In this document: one piece after another, positions 36,001-44,782 of the stretch
How the letters are laid out: every line of letters starts with the position of its first letter
How positions within the stretch are numbered: position 1 is the first letter of the stretch
Source of the DNA: Ignavibacteria bacterium
GTDB lineage: Bacteria; Bacteroidota; Ignavibacteria; Kapaibacteriales; UBA2268
Length of the DNA stretch: 47,732 nt
Assembly (NCBI GenBank): GCA_026417135.1
Contig: JAOADV010000016.1
Location: 1 to 47,732, forward strand
Direction of reading: 5' to 3'
Program-made: the position numbers and the translations under genes
The notes under the pieces: model-generated
What the model saw: only the letters and a program-made list of their open reading frames with translations
What the model was told of the DNA's origin: nothing
Database searches by the model: none

Positions 36001-38623
36001 TGGCATTAAAGTTGAACAAGAGCTTAACGTACTACCGCACCACCTTTATGGAGATGTTCGATACCCAGATGAACCAGAAAGCATTACAATAACTAATAAC
36101 ACAATTTGGCGCATTACCACAGGTAGTGGAAGTGCTTACCGAGCTGGTATTGCTTTGTATACTTCGCGACAACCCAGTAGTGTTCCAATGACATTCTTCA
36201 TTACACCGAAAGTTAGGGATTATCATTCGAGAAACGATAGAATTGCAAACAATACAGTGGTTATTAGCCCGAATCCCGGAATAGTTACTACTGCACCAGT
36301 GTTCGGCGTTGGAATTTTGAACTCAAGAGGTGCAACATTCAAGAACAATGCAATTGCATTGCTCGATATGAATGTTGACCCGAACAATCCAGTGTATGCA
36401 GGGTTGTTCTACCAAGGAATGATGCCGAATGAGTTTGGTTTCGTAAGCGACCGTAATGCATTCTGGTATCCCAGTGGAAGCGGTGGTAATGTTGCTCGCT
36501 TTGTAGAATTAGATAAGAACAACAATGTGCTCGACAATGCTGGCAACCGAAATGACTTTTCGACTCTCGAACAATGGCAAAATTGGACCGGCCAAGACTT
36601 CAACAGTGTATTTGGTAACTTTACCAACGACTTTGTTTACCTTGGATTCGAACCAAACCAAAGGTTGAGAATTGCTACCAATCCTGCTCCTATTGGTTCG
36701 ATTTTGAACAACCGAGCTGAAAGACTGAGCTGGGTTGTTGGCGATATCGACGGCGAAACTCGTGGTGCTGCTGGCGAAAACTATGATATCGGAGCCGACG
36801 AGTTCGTTGGGCGACTTTACCTAAATGACCTCGAAGTGTTGAAGATAACCTATCCATCGAAGTATCAAGCCTCCACTGGCTTATTCAACGATGCTCAATA
36901 TGTAATGGACAACTCTCCAACAAATGTCCGCGCCTTAGTCCGAAACAACGGTAACCTCCCACAAAACGGTGTTAATGTTACGTTGAATATCTTCCGTGAA
37001 TTACCAAATGGTACATTCTCGACAACTCCAGAAATAACAACAACTCAAACTATTAATTTGACTAGTGGACAAAGTGTCGAGCTCGATTTCAAACTTGCCG
37101 ATGGTATTGCCCCCGATTTCAGACCCAAAACTTATGGAGAATTAGCAAATCAAGGATATTATGTTCCCGACCACTTCCTCACAATGCAAGCAAATGTAAC
37201 TCCAAGATACCGAATTGTTGTATCCTTAGGTTCCGACCAAAACAATGGTAATAATCAAGTTTCAAAAGTAGTTCGTTACTACTTACCACAAAGCCCGATG
37301 CGAGTTGTATTCAGTGTCGAAAATAGTTTCGTTACCTTGGATGCCAATTCTACTCTGGACCAAATTGCTGGACGTCTGAACTACGATAGTTTGCTTGTTG
37401 CTTTCCGAAAAGTTGGACTATTCATTGATATCGCAGAAGGAATATATAGATTTGACATCTTCGACCGAAATGGCTGGGAACCACGCACTGTTGACTATAC
37501 TTTGTTCAAGTCCCTCATTTGGTCCGATGGTAACGATAAAGCACTAACAAGATTCCAAAAATTAGACATAAGACGATTCCTAACAAGCGGTACTACCCGA
37601 CTTGTTCGAAACTTTGTCGCATCCTCACAAGAATTTGTCCGTAGCAATGCCTCCGACACTGAGTTCCTATCTCAACTCTTCCGTGCAGTTCACGTTTCAC
37701 CGGGCAACCCAATGGGCAGTGGCGTAAGCAATCACGGAAATGCTGTTATTGGTGTTGCCACAGGTAAGAATCTTGCCTTCCCAATTGCAAGAACTGGATA
37801 TTCTGCTGATGCTGTCCCACTATGTGGTTTGATGAGAGTTGAACCCAGCGGTGAAGGACTTGCTCTTGTTGCTGGATACTATCAAAGACGTGCCTCTACT
37901 GTTACCGACTCCATTGCTGGTATTGCGATTTCTACACCGACCCGTGCAGTTCTCCTATTTGGCGTTGATTGGAGACACTGGGGCAATAATGACTTAGTTG
38001 CCCGAGCCGTTATGGACTACGCAGAAAAGGTTGGTGGAGGATTGTTCATACCGGTTGAACTTACCGACTTCGTTGCAAAACCAGTCGGTAACGCTGTCCA
38101 TATTTCTTGGACAACCGCAAGTGAATACAACACCGACCGATTCGAACTCGAACGAGCAAGTCTCGAAGGTGAATTCAAGTCCGAATTCTTGAAAGTAACC
38201 GAAGAGAAAGCCGCTGGGAATAGTGTATCGCCACGTAATTATGGACCTGTCGTCGACCGAAATGTTCAGTTCGGTAAGACTTATGTTTATCGCCTGAAAG
38301 TCGTCGACTTGGACGGTTCAGTCAGCTACAGCCGAGAGCAAACCGTCAAGATGGACGGCGCCGTTAACTGGCTCGGTGAAATCGTTCCCAATCCAGCATC
38401 CAATCAAGTCTGGTTCGAAATGAATATTTCCGAAGGCTTGCCAGTTTCGATAACACTTATCGATATGAGTGGTCGAGAGTTGAAGAATGTTTACACTGGA
38501 TTGGGCAAAGGTAACATCGAAAAAGTTTACTTCGATGTCGCCGATTTACCGAGCGGTGTTTACACATTGGTCATCAAACTCGAAGGCGAAACAATTACTC
38601 GAACCATAAATATCGTGCGATAA
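33074..38623 (+). CDS. giant secreted protein: GEVED, CARDB-like and beta-helix regions with T9SS sorting domain
   Basis: The protein has 1849 residues from ATG 33074, which follows GGAGG. An upstream ATG at 33017 in frame would put 19 residues before the signal peptide and is less likely. The signal peptide ends near FPFKSYSQ. The first 240 residues are unusually rich in Tyr and Cys and carry a GEVED-type domain (LAWLDWNMNARFSDANEFL, closing GEAEDYI). Next come CARDB/Ig-like segments. Then comes a right-handed parallel beta-helix with many N-rich turns (NNVIEGNEIYGFGYGI, NNTYANNTIYNV, SQVIGNRIYNV). The C-terminal part has more Ig-like domains and ends in a type A sorting domain (IVPNPASNQVWF ... 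GVYTLVIKLEGETITRTINI). It is probably a cell-surface adhesin or glycan-binding protein. No catalytic site is seen. Confidence 0.92.
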   Translation: MRPSSNHLSLLGSLFVAFLLAVFPFKSYSQPEGYCTVFPADPSGYTYVYQYCYGGMYYGYLTNVRIVDAGTGAVILDWSTGDNNCYTNTMQEAKLKLGKSYQLTFKFFMPYSWYCQYIRQYGYNSYCYGLAWLDWNMNARFSDANEFLGVQTLQLTQWDEATCTGTYGPFTINVPNTQQVGKTRLRVAHNMWGHYGGTGSTGCRLYYAYDYPPYLYYYAYGEAEDYILEFLPDIEATFPADGDVLRANVAYDGGAPDRPRPMLRMGSTQPSGAILRYRITGPRPSTSVVYEGLDPATGSIDINMGGFRQYNIQRARGSFAMANGGFLSNRGGEYVLTASVGGTAPPAETRASFTVAWDNDLSVNAVQSPRTNLAPRFTKYLRGQSIGVVVTFHNTGLNNITEFYGTVRIFDPSGTQVYNRTIHYDANNNPAHSPIAPGQKIDLTFPAFSSNTIGIFKIRVECDLRSAIDQEAFNNTFPRQGDPDYTFEIAYEFQVKANRVVRPALNQQLIGNRPIIPTGELKNEGIYLASEFPATLLFYRLPDSTNPVYSSTITITDIQSGRYNTKTFDFDVFIPRLSGNYMAKLIAQHPEDPVREDDTVRSYFTVLGGLAGVYQVGSGQRFPTIDSAMNALYYFGLAGNVVFELTDSYYQVTARTSVEPNAPAWDFRGMILALGYNPDLNTTYTVTWRPSTQRSLTKGSITIDLVSPRTGVGIAFGQSLRISNPYSVYREYLAMGTISRRYVNSPGHIIFDGGSQKSIKLRLISGSRGGQAVYLGPGSSNITIKNLIIENGTSAIADRVWLPMTAYSPIYGFTYTPDTLLSGTQVFSYSAGVVSRAYIPFDEREREQFALMALDTLPNTNNVIEGNEIYGFGYGIVSLGFGQLWRGDNYVKYYNRNNTYANNTIYNVRRAGIFLGYEQNSQVIGNRIYNVNGGSEVAFGIALGGEGSSAYKGYNNINVTISQNEISGVSSNVGSFGIKVEQELNVLPHHLYGDVRYPDEPESITITNNTIWRITTGSGSAYRAGIALYTSRQPSSVPMTFFITPKVRDYHSRNDRIANNTVVISPNPGIVTTAPVFGVGILNSRGATFKNNAIALLDMNVDPNNPVYAGLFYQGMMPNEFGFVSDRNAFWYPSGSGGNVARFVELDKNNNVLDNAGNRNDFSTLEQWQNWTGQDFNSVFGNFTNDFVYLGFEPNQRLRIATNPAPIGSILNNRAERLSWVVGDIDGETRGAAGENYDIGADEFVGRLYLNDLEVLKITYPSKYQASTGLFNDAQYVMDNSPTNVRALVRNNGNLPQNGVNVTLNIFRELPNGTFSTTPEITTTQTINLTSGQSVELDFKLADGIAPDFRPKTYGELANQGYYVPDHFLTMQANVTPRYRIVVSLGSDQNNGNNQVSKVVRYYLPQSPMRVVFSVENSFVTLDANSTLDQIAGRLNYDSLLVAFRKVGLFIDIAEGIYRFDIFDRNGWEPRTVDYTLFKSLIWSDGNDKALTRFQKLDIRRFLTSGTTRLVRNFVASSQEFVRSNASDTEFLSQLFRAVHVSPGNPMGSGVSNHGNAVIGVATGKNLAFPIARTGYSADAVPLCGLMRVEPSGEGLALVAGYYQRRASTVTDSIAGIAISTPTRAVLLFGVDWRHWGNNDLVARAVMDYAEKVGGGLFIPVELTDFVAKPVGNAVHISWTTASEYNTDRFELERASLEGEFKSEFLKVTEEKAAGNSVSPRNYGPVVDRNVQFGKTYVYRLKVVDLDGSVSYSREQTVKMDGAVNWLGEIVPNPASNQVWFEMNISEGLPVSITLIDMSGRELKNVYTGLGKGNIEKVYFDVADLPSGVYTLVIKLEGETITRTINIVR

Positions 38624-38649
38624 GATTTTGAACTAAAATTTCGAAATTA

Positions 38650-38683
38650 GGCTGGCTCCTGCAAAGGAGCCAGTCTTTTTTTT
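38650..38683 (+). terminator. Rho-independent terminator
   Basis: GGCTGGCTCCT pairs with AGGAGCCAGTC (11 bp, one G-U) around a GCAA tetraloop, followed by eight T. It lies 27 bases after the large T9SS-substrate gene and ends its transcript. Confidence 0.95.
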
Positions 38684-38944
38684 ATAAATAAAGGGAATTT
38701 GTTTAGAGGAGGTTTATATCTTTAAAATTTTGTAGTAAACTAGCTATCCAATAAAGTATTCAGGTAAGCGACAGCAAAGCAAATACTATTTTTTTAGAAA
38801 CCAATACTAAAATGAAAATGGATATGTAAGTGATATATTTTAATTTGACTACAGCTGAACTGGCGCCACTTCTTATAATTTAGTAAGGGGAGAGAAAAGG
38901 CCTTTTGGTTAAAAATTTAGTTTTTCTACAACAATACCAAATTG

Positions 38945-39943
38945 TTATTCAAGATTAATTTCTAATTGACAATTTTCGTTTCTTAATAATTTATCATTTA
39001 TTGGTTTTTTATTATGGGAGGGTGTTATCTTATTGTTTGATAGAACAATTTCTTGAAATTCAAGATGTTTAATTGTTTTTGGTAAAATAAATGCATTTTG
39101 GATTTTTTCCCAATCCTTGTCCCTAATCGTTAGTATTTTATTTAAAAAATTACTTACATAGCACTCATTAATTAGCGATGGCTTCGTATGTTGTAATTTT
39201 GCTTTAGAAATTTCCACGTATTTGGGGTCAATTTCAATTCCAATGAATCTTCTTCCAAGTTTTTTAGCTGCAACAGCAGTTGTCCCTGTCCCCAAAAAAG
39301 GGTCAAGGACGATATCACCTTCGTCGCTACTCATCAATATTAAACGTTCAAGTAGATGTATAGGTAGTTGGCAAGGATGTTCATCTCGTCGCTTTTTGTG
39401 TCTTATTCGGTGTATATCGGTCCAAACATCTGAAAGTAGAGGTCCGAAATGATGCATCTGGTTTTTCTTTCCTCCATAATCTTGTAATATATATTTGCAA
39501 TTTCTACATCTTTTATGGAGCATTCTGATATCATAAAACTTAAATTTATCCGATTTTACGTAGTATAAAATGCCATAATGATTTGGAAGGAGGGTTCTTC
39601 CGAGAGGTGAACCCATTGCATCCCAAACAATCCAATGGCGAAATATAGCTATTTCATTAAGAAAGTTGCCAAAATATATTAACCATTTAGGGATGTTATG
39701 GACAAAAATTGAACCTGTCGGCTTGGTGATACGCACCATTTCGCTAAGCCAGTTCTTACACCAGGAAAGATAAACCTCGACTTCACGCTCATCATAATAG
39801 TTGTTGTATTTCTTTTTCAAATTAAAAGGAGGGTCTGCAAAAGTTATATCAATACTATTGTCTGGAATTTGGCTCATAATTTTCAGACAATCGCCTTGAA
39901 TAACTTTATTAACTAGCTCATTTATAATAATTTTATCCTGCAT
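38945..39943 (-). CDS. type II DNA methyltransferase, beta-class amino-methylase
   Basis: The protein has 332 residues. Catalytic motif IV ADPPFNLKKKY lies near the N-terminus (D37-P-P-F40), and the AdoMet-binding motif DPFLGTGTTAVAAKKLGRRF lies near residue 220. That order is the beta class of N6-adenine or N4-cytosine methylases. Between them is the target-recognition region with a CRNCKYILQDYGGKK element that may bind zinc. About 80 extra residues follow the AdoMet motif. The gene overlaps the 3' end of the restriction gene by 11 bases, so the pair was an R-M operon. The methylase frame is intact. I cannot read its target site. Confidence 0.9.
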   Translation of the reverse strand: MQDKIIINELVNKVIQGDCLKIMSQIPDNSIDITFADPPFNLKKKYNNYYDEREVEVYLSWCKNWLSEMVRITKPTGSIFVHNIPKWLIYFGNFLNEIAIFRHWIVWDAMGSPLGRTLLPNHYGILYYVKSDKFKFYDIRMLHKRCRNCKYILQDYGGKKNQMHHFGPLLSDVWTDIHRIRHKKRRDEHPCQLPIHLLERLILMSSDEGDIVLDPFLGTGTTAVAAKKLGRRFIGIEIDPKYVEISKAKLQHTKPSLINECYVSNFLNKILTIRDKDWEKIQNAFILPKTIKHLEFQEIVLSNNKITPSHNKKPINDKLLRNENCQLEINLE

Positions 39944-40900
39944 TAAAAACTTCCATTAAAAGTTTTTCAAAATTTTTTAATTCCTCATTATGAAATGTAA
40001 ATACATAGTCATATGCTTCAACCATTCGTTTTAAATCGGCTTTTCTAACATACCATCCAATGCCATCAATGAAACCAACAAAAACTACCTTAGGATAATT
40101 TTTATTTATGTATTCAGCTACTGTTTTCTCCGTTTTTGCTTTATCACCCATCCCAGAAGCGGTAGTTACTGAATATGAACACTCAATAATCAATTTTGGG
40201 GAAGTTTTATTTGGAACAATAAAATCCATCGTTCTCGGAATATCACCCACTTTTGAAATTCCGAATTTTCCTTTTTCAAATTTTAAATTTTGAGAATTTA
40301 AAATGTTTTCAATTAAAACCTCAGGATTTCCTTTTCTTAGAGCTTTATAAGAGCCTTTCGTTTTATATCTTACAATAGTATCTATTAAAGATTCTGGGGT
40401 AAAGGTGAATTTATTTATGTCAAGTTTTTTAAATTCAAACAATGGTAAAGTGTCTTTAATAACCTTTATCGTCGCTCCTTGGAAAAAAATGTTAACGATA
40501 CCTTCGGCGAATTTTTTGTTTGACCTTAGCAAATGTTTAATTTTATTTAAGTCCCACTCTGTTTGAAAATCTTCTTTCGCCCAGCTGCTTTTATTGAAAA
40601 GTTTCGACAAATCTTCATCATCATACACTCTGATGAATGTGATTAGTCTTTGAAAACTTTCTTTTGAAAAGCCAGTTATTGTTAGTATAGCATCCAGTCC
40701 ATCGGGGACGGATGTTATATGCTCGACCACAACGGGTTTTTTTAGTCCTTTTGTTTCGATTTTATTTTTAAAAGAAATATATTCTGAGCAATCGATGAAA
40801 TACTTGTTTCGAAAGATTCTTCGAATTCATTATTGGAAAAATAAAATGTATTTTTTGTAATTACAGTATTAAATTTTTCTTCAGTCGATTGGTAAACCAT
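39933..40900 (-). pseudogene. type II restriction endonuclease gene with a 5' frameshift
   Basis: A 265-residue frame begins with GTG at 40730. The protein-like sequence clearly continues upstream in the same frame to a stop at 40827-40829 (RNKYFIDCSEYISFKNK then IETKGLKKPVVVEHIT), with no ATG, GTG or TTG in that stretch. A second frame starts with ATG at 40900 (MVYQSTEEKFNTV ... NNEFEESFE) and ends at TAA 40742. Joining the two by one base shift between about 40829 and 40790 restores a protein of about 320 residues. The C-terminal part has MDFIVPN and KLIIECSYSVTTASG, a possible PD-(D/E)xK-like core. It is followed by a methylase with an 11-base overlap. I read it as a disabled nuclease; a single sequencing error is the alternative. 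Confidence 0.75.
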
Positions 40901-41280
40901 ACAAAACTTTTTGCTAATGAGTTCCTTTCAAATCCTTACATTTAATTCAACAAAATTACACTAAATAATTGTGATGATTAATAAAATATGTTCGGCAATA
41001 ATATAGTTTATATGCTTTTAAACAAGGACGCGCCGGAGAAATAGCATCTAGATATATCTATATTCTTATTTCGACTTCTTAAAATATTCTTTCCTTTCCT
41101 CCCATTTATTGTAACAACTTAAAAATTTATTGGTGAAATATACGCGAATATAGAAAAATTTAGGAATCCTTTCAATCAAATCTCTGTAATATTAATTATA
41201 GTTTCTGCGAAAAATTTCATTGATAAAGTATCTTTTTGTATCGCAAAGATTTTTTTGCTCTAATTCTGTTTTAGTAAGAA
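40901..41280. other. gene-free stretch between the R-M pair and the MCE gene
   Basis: It is AT-rich with stops in every frame. No hairpin or RNA gene is evident. It should hold the R-M promoter and the 3' end of the MCE transcript. Confidence 0.5.
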
Positions 41281-42228
41281 TCAAGGTCTTGTACCTAAGC
41301 GGACGTTAGTATTTAACCCGTGTTTTTTAAGCTGTGTAACAAAATCATTAAGTAAAGCGAGAGTTGAATCCAGTCGGTTTCCAAGTTGTTCGTCGAAAAT
41401 TAATCTATTGGCAAAACTTTTTTTAGTTCTAAATTCTGTTAAAACTGAATTAATCTCTGAAACAAGGGTATCGACCGTTCTAAGAGTTATTTCACCTTTC
41501 GAAAGTAATCTTGTAGTCTCGTCCGAAATGACTTCGAGATTTGTTATGATTTTTTTTAATTTTGGTTGATAATATGAATAATCGGAGCTAAGTTGTGAGC
41601 TGATTTCTCTGAGATTTCGAAGTGTTTTGTCGATATTGGATTGATTTTGAACTAATATATCTTTTACAGAGGTAAGGATTGTGTTTAGATTTTCAATTGA
41701 CTGATTTGTATTGTTTATAAATTTCTCGGAGCCAAAGATTTTATTTGTTGCAGTTAAAGTGGTATCCAGTCGATTTAAAATATTTTTCACATCTGAGAAA
41801 AGAATCCCCATTTGGGAAACGAGTTCGGCGAAATCGGAGGCAGTAACCCCGGGTATTTCCTGCATTGGGTCGAAAGGCTCGTCCGAGATTCCGGGATTAA
41901 TTTCTACTTTTTTCCCCCCCGTTATTTCCAAAATTGTGATTGTAGCACTTGCATCCTTCCTTAAATCCTCAATATGGTCTAGGGTCGCTGTAACTAATAC
42001 AGAACCTTTATCGTTAACAACTGAGCTTACAACTCCTCTTTTCACTCCATTAACAACAACTGGGCTCGAAACTTGCAAACCGCCTGAATTTTGGAATCGC
42101 ATTTTAATTGTTTGCATAGAAACCGAAACTTGATACCCTCGGCCTACTATTATGCCTATTATAAGTAAGGCTGTCGCTAACACAGAGACAACACCTACCT
42201 TTAATTCCATTTTCTGAATGTTTTTCAT
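41281..42228 (-). CDS. MCE-domain (MlaD-like) lipid-transport protein
   Basis: The protein has 315 residues: one N-terminal membrane helix (VGVVSVLATALLIIGIIVG), then a single MCE domain (about residues 38-115, FQNSGGLQVSSPVVVNGVKR and GKKVEINPG), then a long helical tail of about 180 residues. MCE proteins form hexameric rings that carry phospholipid across the periplasm, partnered by MlaE permease and MlaF ATPase. The helical tail resembles those that build tubes spanning the periplasm. The only permease in the window is at 15004-16134. It lies 45 bases downstream of the DCC-family gene on the same strand. Confidence 0.9.
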   Translation of the reverse strand: MKNIQKMELKVGVVSVLATALLIIGIIVGRGYQVSVSMQTIKMRFQNSGGLQVSSPVVVNGVKRGVVSSVVNDKGSVLVTATLDHIEDLRKDASATITILEITGGKKVEINPGISDEPFDPMQEIPGVTASDFAELVSQMGILFSDVKNILNRLDTTLTATNKIFGSEKFINNTNQSIENLNTILTSVKDILVQNQSNIDKTLRNLREISSQLSSDYSYYQPKLKKIITNLEVISDETTRLLSKGEITLRTVDTLVSEINSVLTEFRTKKSFANRLIFDEQLGNRLDSTLALLNDFVTQLKKHGLNTNVRLGTRP

Positions 42229-42273
42229 TTCTGCATTATAAAAAAAGCAAAATTACGAGAAATGTCTGTTGTT

Positions 42274-42675
42274 TCATTTACAATTTGATTTGGAAAATTT
42301 TCTGCTAAAAATTTTTGAAAAGAGGTATCTATTTTTGGAAAAGAACAAATAAAAGCGGTCGAGAAAGAAAAAAGCAAACTTGTTGTTTAACATCTTCCCA
42401 AATATCGAATAAGGTGTTGGCAGTTCCATAAGTACTTTGACAATAGATTTTCCGAAAGTGAATTTTTGGTTGCCTTCGATTACAACAGCGGTATGGTTAA
42501 GAATTGTAGGATTATCAAAAATACATTCATTTGCTTTGTGCTCTCGAATTGTATTTGTAAGGATTTCGCTAGATTTTAATAATTTAAATTTTTTTGATAT
42601 ATCCTTTTTGCTTACCCAATTTGCGAAATTCGAACAGATATTACAGCTATCATCGTATATCAAAAGTTTTTGCAT
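42274..42675 (-). CDS. DCC-family (DUF393) thiol-disulfide oxidoreductase-like protein
   Basis: This 133-residue thioredoxin-fold-like protein has the family motif YDDSCNICSNFANW (Y-D-x-x-C-x-x-C) at its start and a Pro-containing segment LMELPTPYSIFGK. Function in the family is poorly known; a redox role is suggested by the CxxC. Its ATG shares one base with the stop of the upstream methyltransferase gene, so the two are probably coupled. Confidence 0.88.
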   Translation of the reverse strand: MQKLLIYDDSCNICSNFANWVSKKDISKKFKLLKSSEILTNTIREHKANECIFDNPTILNHTAVVIEGNQKFTFGKSIVKVLMELPTPYSIFGKMLNNKFAFFFLDRFYLFFSKNRYLFSKIFSRKFSKSNCK

Positions 42676-44510
42676 TAATCAAAGCCATCTAATGTTTGGT
42701 AAACACTATCGAGACGTCCAAAAGGTGCAGAAATTTGCAAACCTTGAACGAAACTTCTAATTTCGGAAATAATTTCTCTTGCAATCTTTATACCTTCTTC
42801 TAAGCTCTTTTCCTTCGAATCTGCTACTTTTCTCATTCGCTCGATAATAGTTTCGGGAACATAGCAACCTGGAACTTCGTTGTTCATAAATTCAGCATTT
42901 CGCAAAGAAGTAAGAGGCCAGATACCAGCGATAATAGGAAGTCGATAATGCTCGATTTGTTTGTAAAATGAAATAAAAGAGCGGTGGTCAAAGATTGGTT
43001 GAGTAACAATAAATTCAGCTCCGGCATCGACTTTCCAATAAAGTCGGTTTAGTTCTTCTTGTAAGTTGACTGCAACTGGATTGGCTGCAACTCCGATGAA
43101 AAATCCAGTAGGTTGCCCAATTGAATAACCTGCGATGTCCAATCCGTGGTTCAGTCGATTCAATATGTTGACTAAACCAATCGAGTCGACATCGAATACC
43201 CCAGTTGCATCTGGATATGAACCTAATTTTGGTGGGTCGCCAGTTATTGCCAATATATTTTTGATACCCAAAGCGTAAGCACCAAGTAAATCCGATTGAA
43301 TTCCAATAACGTTTCTATCTCTACAAACAAAATGCAAAACAGTTTCGATTCCAACTTCTCTTTGAATTTGAACTGCAAGAGAAAGAGCACTCATTCTTGA
43401 ACTTGCCCGAGGTCCATCGGGAATGTTGATAACATCGATACCATAGTAAAATAATTCGCGTGCTTTTTGAATTTCTTTCGAAGCATCGACACCGCGTGGG
43501 CTCAACAACTCAACGAATTTTACGAACTTTCCATTGCAAAGACGATTTGCAAGCCGAGACTTCTTTTGTTTTTCTAATGGTTCTACTTTTTTTTCTACTT
43601 TAATATCGATTTTTTGTATTGATTTGAACGAAATCTTTGGTCGCAAAGCTTGAATTGCTGTGGACATACTCTTGATATGTTCTGGAGCGGTACCACAGCA
43701 ACCTCCGATTACATTTGCTCCCGATTGAACAAATAATTTTGCGTATTCAGCGAAATACTCTGGGGAAGCAAGGTAAATGTTGCGACCGTCGATGTTTTTA
43801 GGTTTACCAGCGTTTGGCATAACAGATATTGGTAAATCTGTTAGCGGACGAACCGTTTCCAACCAACTTAACATAACTCTTGGACCTACGGTGCAATTTA
43901 CCCCAACAACGTCTGCTCCAAGCGAAACTAATTCTTCTATTGTTGTTTCTGGTGATGTTCCAATTAATGTATTGCCGTCCTCGTCGATTGTAATTTGTGC
44001 AACAATTGGTAAATCGGTTATTTTTTTAGCAGCAATAACAGCTTGCCGTAGTTCATCGATGTTGATAAAAGTTTCGAAAATCAACAAATCGACGCCTCCG
44101 TCGATAAGTGGTTTGATAATTTCAGTGAAAAAGTCTTGTGCTTCTTCCCGTGCGATTGGTCCTAAAGGTTCGATTTGAACCCCGAGAGGACCAATTGACC
44201 CAGCAACAAGGATTTCGTCTTTTGCGACTTTCCGTGCTAAATCGGCTCCTTTGTTTACGATTTCGTATAGTTTGTCCTCCAAATTGAATTTTCTCAGTTT
44301 AAACCTATTCGCACCGAAAGTGTTTGTTTCTATAACGTCAGCCCCAGCATTTTTGTAATCCAGATGAATTTGTTGAACAAGTTCGGGATTCGAGATATTA
44401 ATTTCTTCGAAACATCTATTTATAAAAACGCCTCGACGATAAAGTTCCGTCCCCATCCCGCCATCGAAAAGTACTACTTTTTGGCTGAGCAATTCCTTAA
44501 AGTTTCGCAC
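42675..44510 (-). CDS. bifunctional homocysteine S-methyltransferase / 5,10-methylenetetrahydrofolate reductase
   Basis: The protein has 611 residues. Residues 1 to about 290 form the homocysteine methyltransferase domain with FDGGMGTELYRRG and the zinc-binding cysteines in GVNCTVGP and GGCCGTAPEHI. Residues from about 315 form the MetF-like flavin barrel (VELLSPRGVDASKEI, AITGDPPKLGSYPDATGV, FIVTQPIFD, PIIAGIWPLTS). The fusion resembles Bacillus YitJ. It links methylene-THF reduction to methionine formation. It lacks the B12-binding domain of MetH. No SAM or cobalamin riboswitch is recognisable in the 140 bases upstream. It diverges from the HtrA gene. Confidence 0.93.
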   Translation of the reverse strand: MRNFKELLSQKVVLFDGGMGTELYRRGVFINRCFEEINISNPELVQQIHLDYKNAGADVIETNTFGANRFKLRKFNLEDKLYEIVNKGADLARKVAKDEILVAGSIGPLGVQIEPLGPIAREEAQDFFTEIIKPLIDGGVDLLIFETFINIDELRQAVIAAKKITDLPIVAQITIDEDGNTLIGTSPETTIEELVSLGADVVGVNCTVGPRVMLSWLETVRPLTDLPISVMPNAGKPKNIDGRNIYLASPEYFAEYAKLFVQSGANVIGGCCGTAPEHIKSMSTAIQALRPKISFKSIQKIDIKVEKKVEPLEKQKKSRLANRLCNGKFVKFVELLSPRGVDASKEIQKARELFYYGIDVINIPDGPRASSRMSALSLAVQIQREVGIETVLHFVCRDRNVIGIQSDLLGAYALGIKNILAITGDPPKLGSYPDATGVFDVDSIGLVNILNRLNHGLDIAGYSIGQPTGFFIGVAANPVAVNLQEELNRLYWKVDAGAEFIVTQPIFDHRSFISFYKQIEHYRLPIIAGIWPLTSLRNAEFMNNEVPGCYVPETIIERMRKVADSKEKSLEEGIKIAREIISEIRSFVQGLQISAPFGRLDSVYQTLDGFD

Positions 44511-44782
44511 TGCAAAAAATTTATTTAACTTAACTATATCCTACAAATTTACATTATATGTATTAATTTATTTTAATCCATAAGCATATAATAGAAGATT
44601 GAATTCTGGCATTCATAAAAAGCCGAGGTTTCTTTTCTAAACCAAATTTTTGGATGTCGATAAAGAAAATTTTACTTCATTTGTCTAATACGAGACGAGA
44701 CCATTTAAAAGAAATTAAAAATCGAGTAAATATTAAATTTCATTATTCGTCAAAAATATTGCAATTCGATTTGGAGGAATTT

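Noticed and set aside
44654-44782. N-terminal extension of the HtrA protease
   Set aside because: The extra 43 residues precede the membrane anchor and lack a ribosome site; ATG 44783 has GGAGG.
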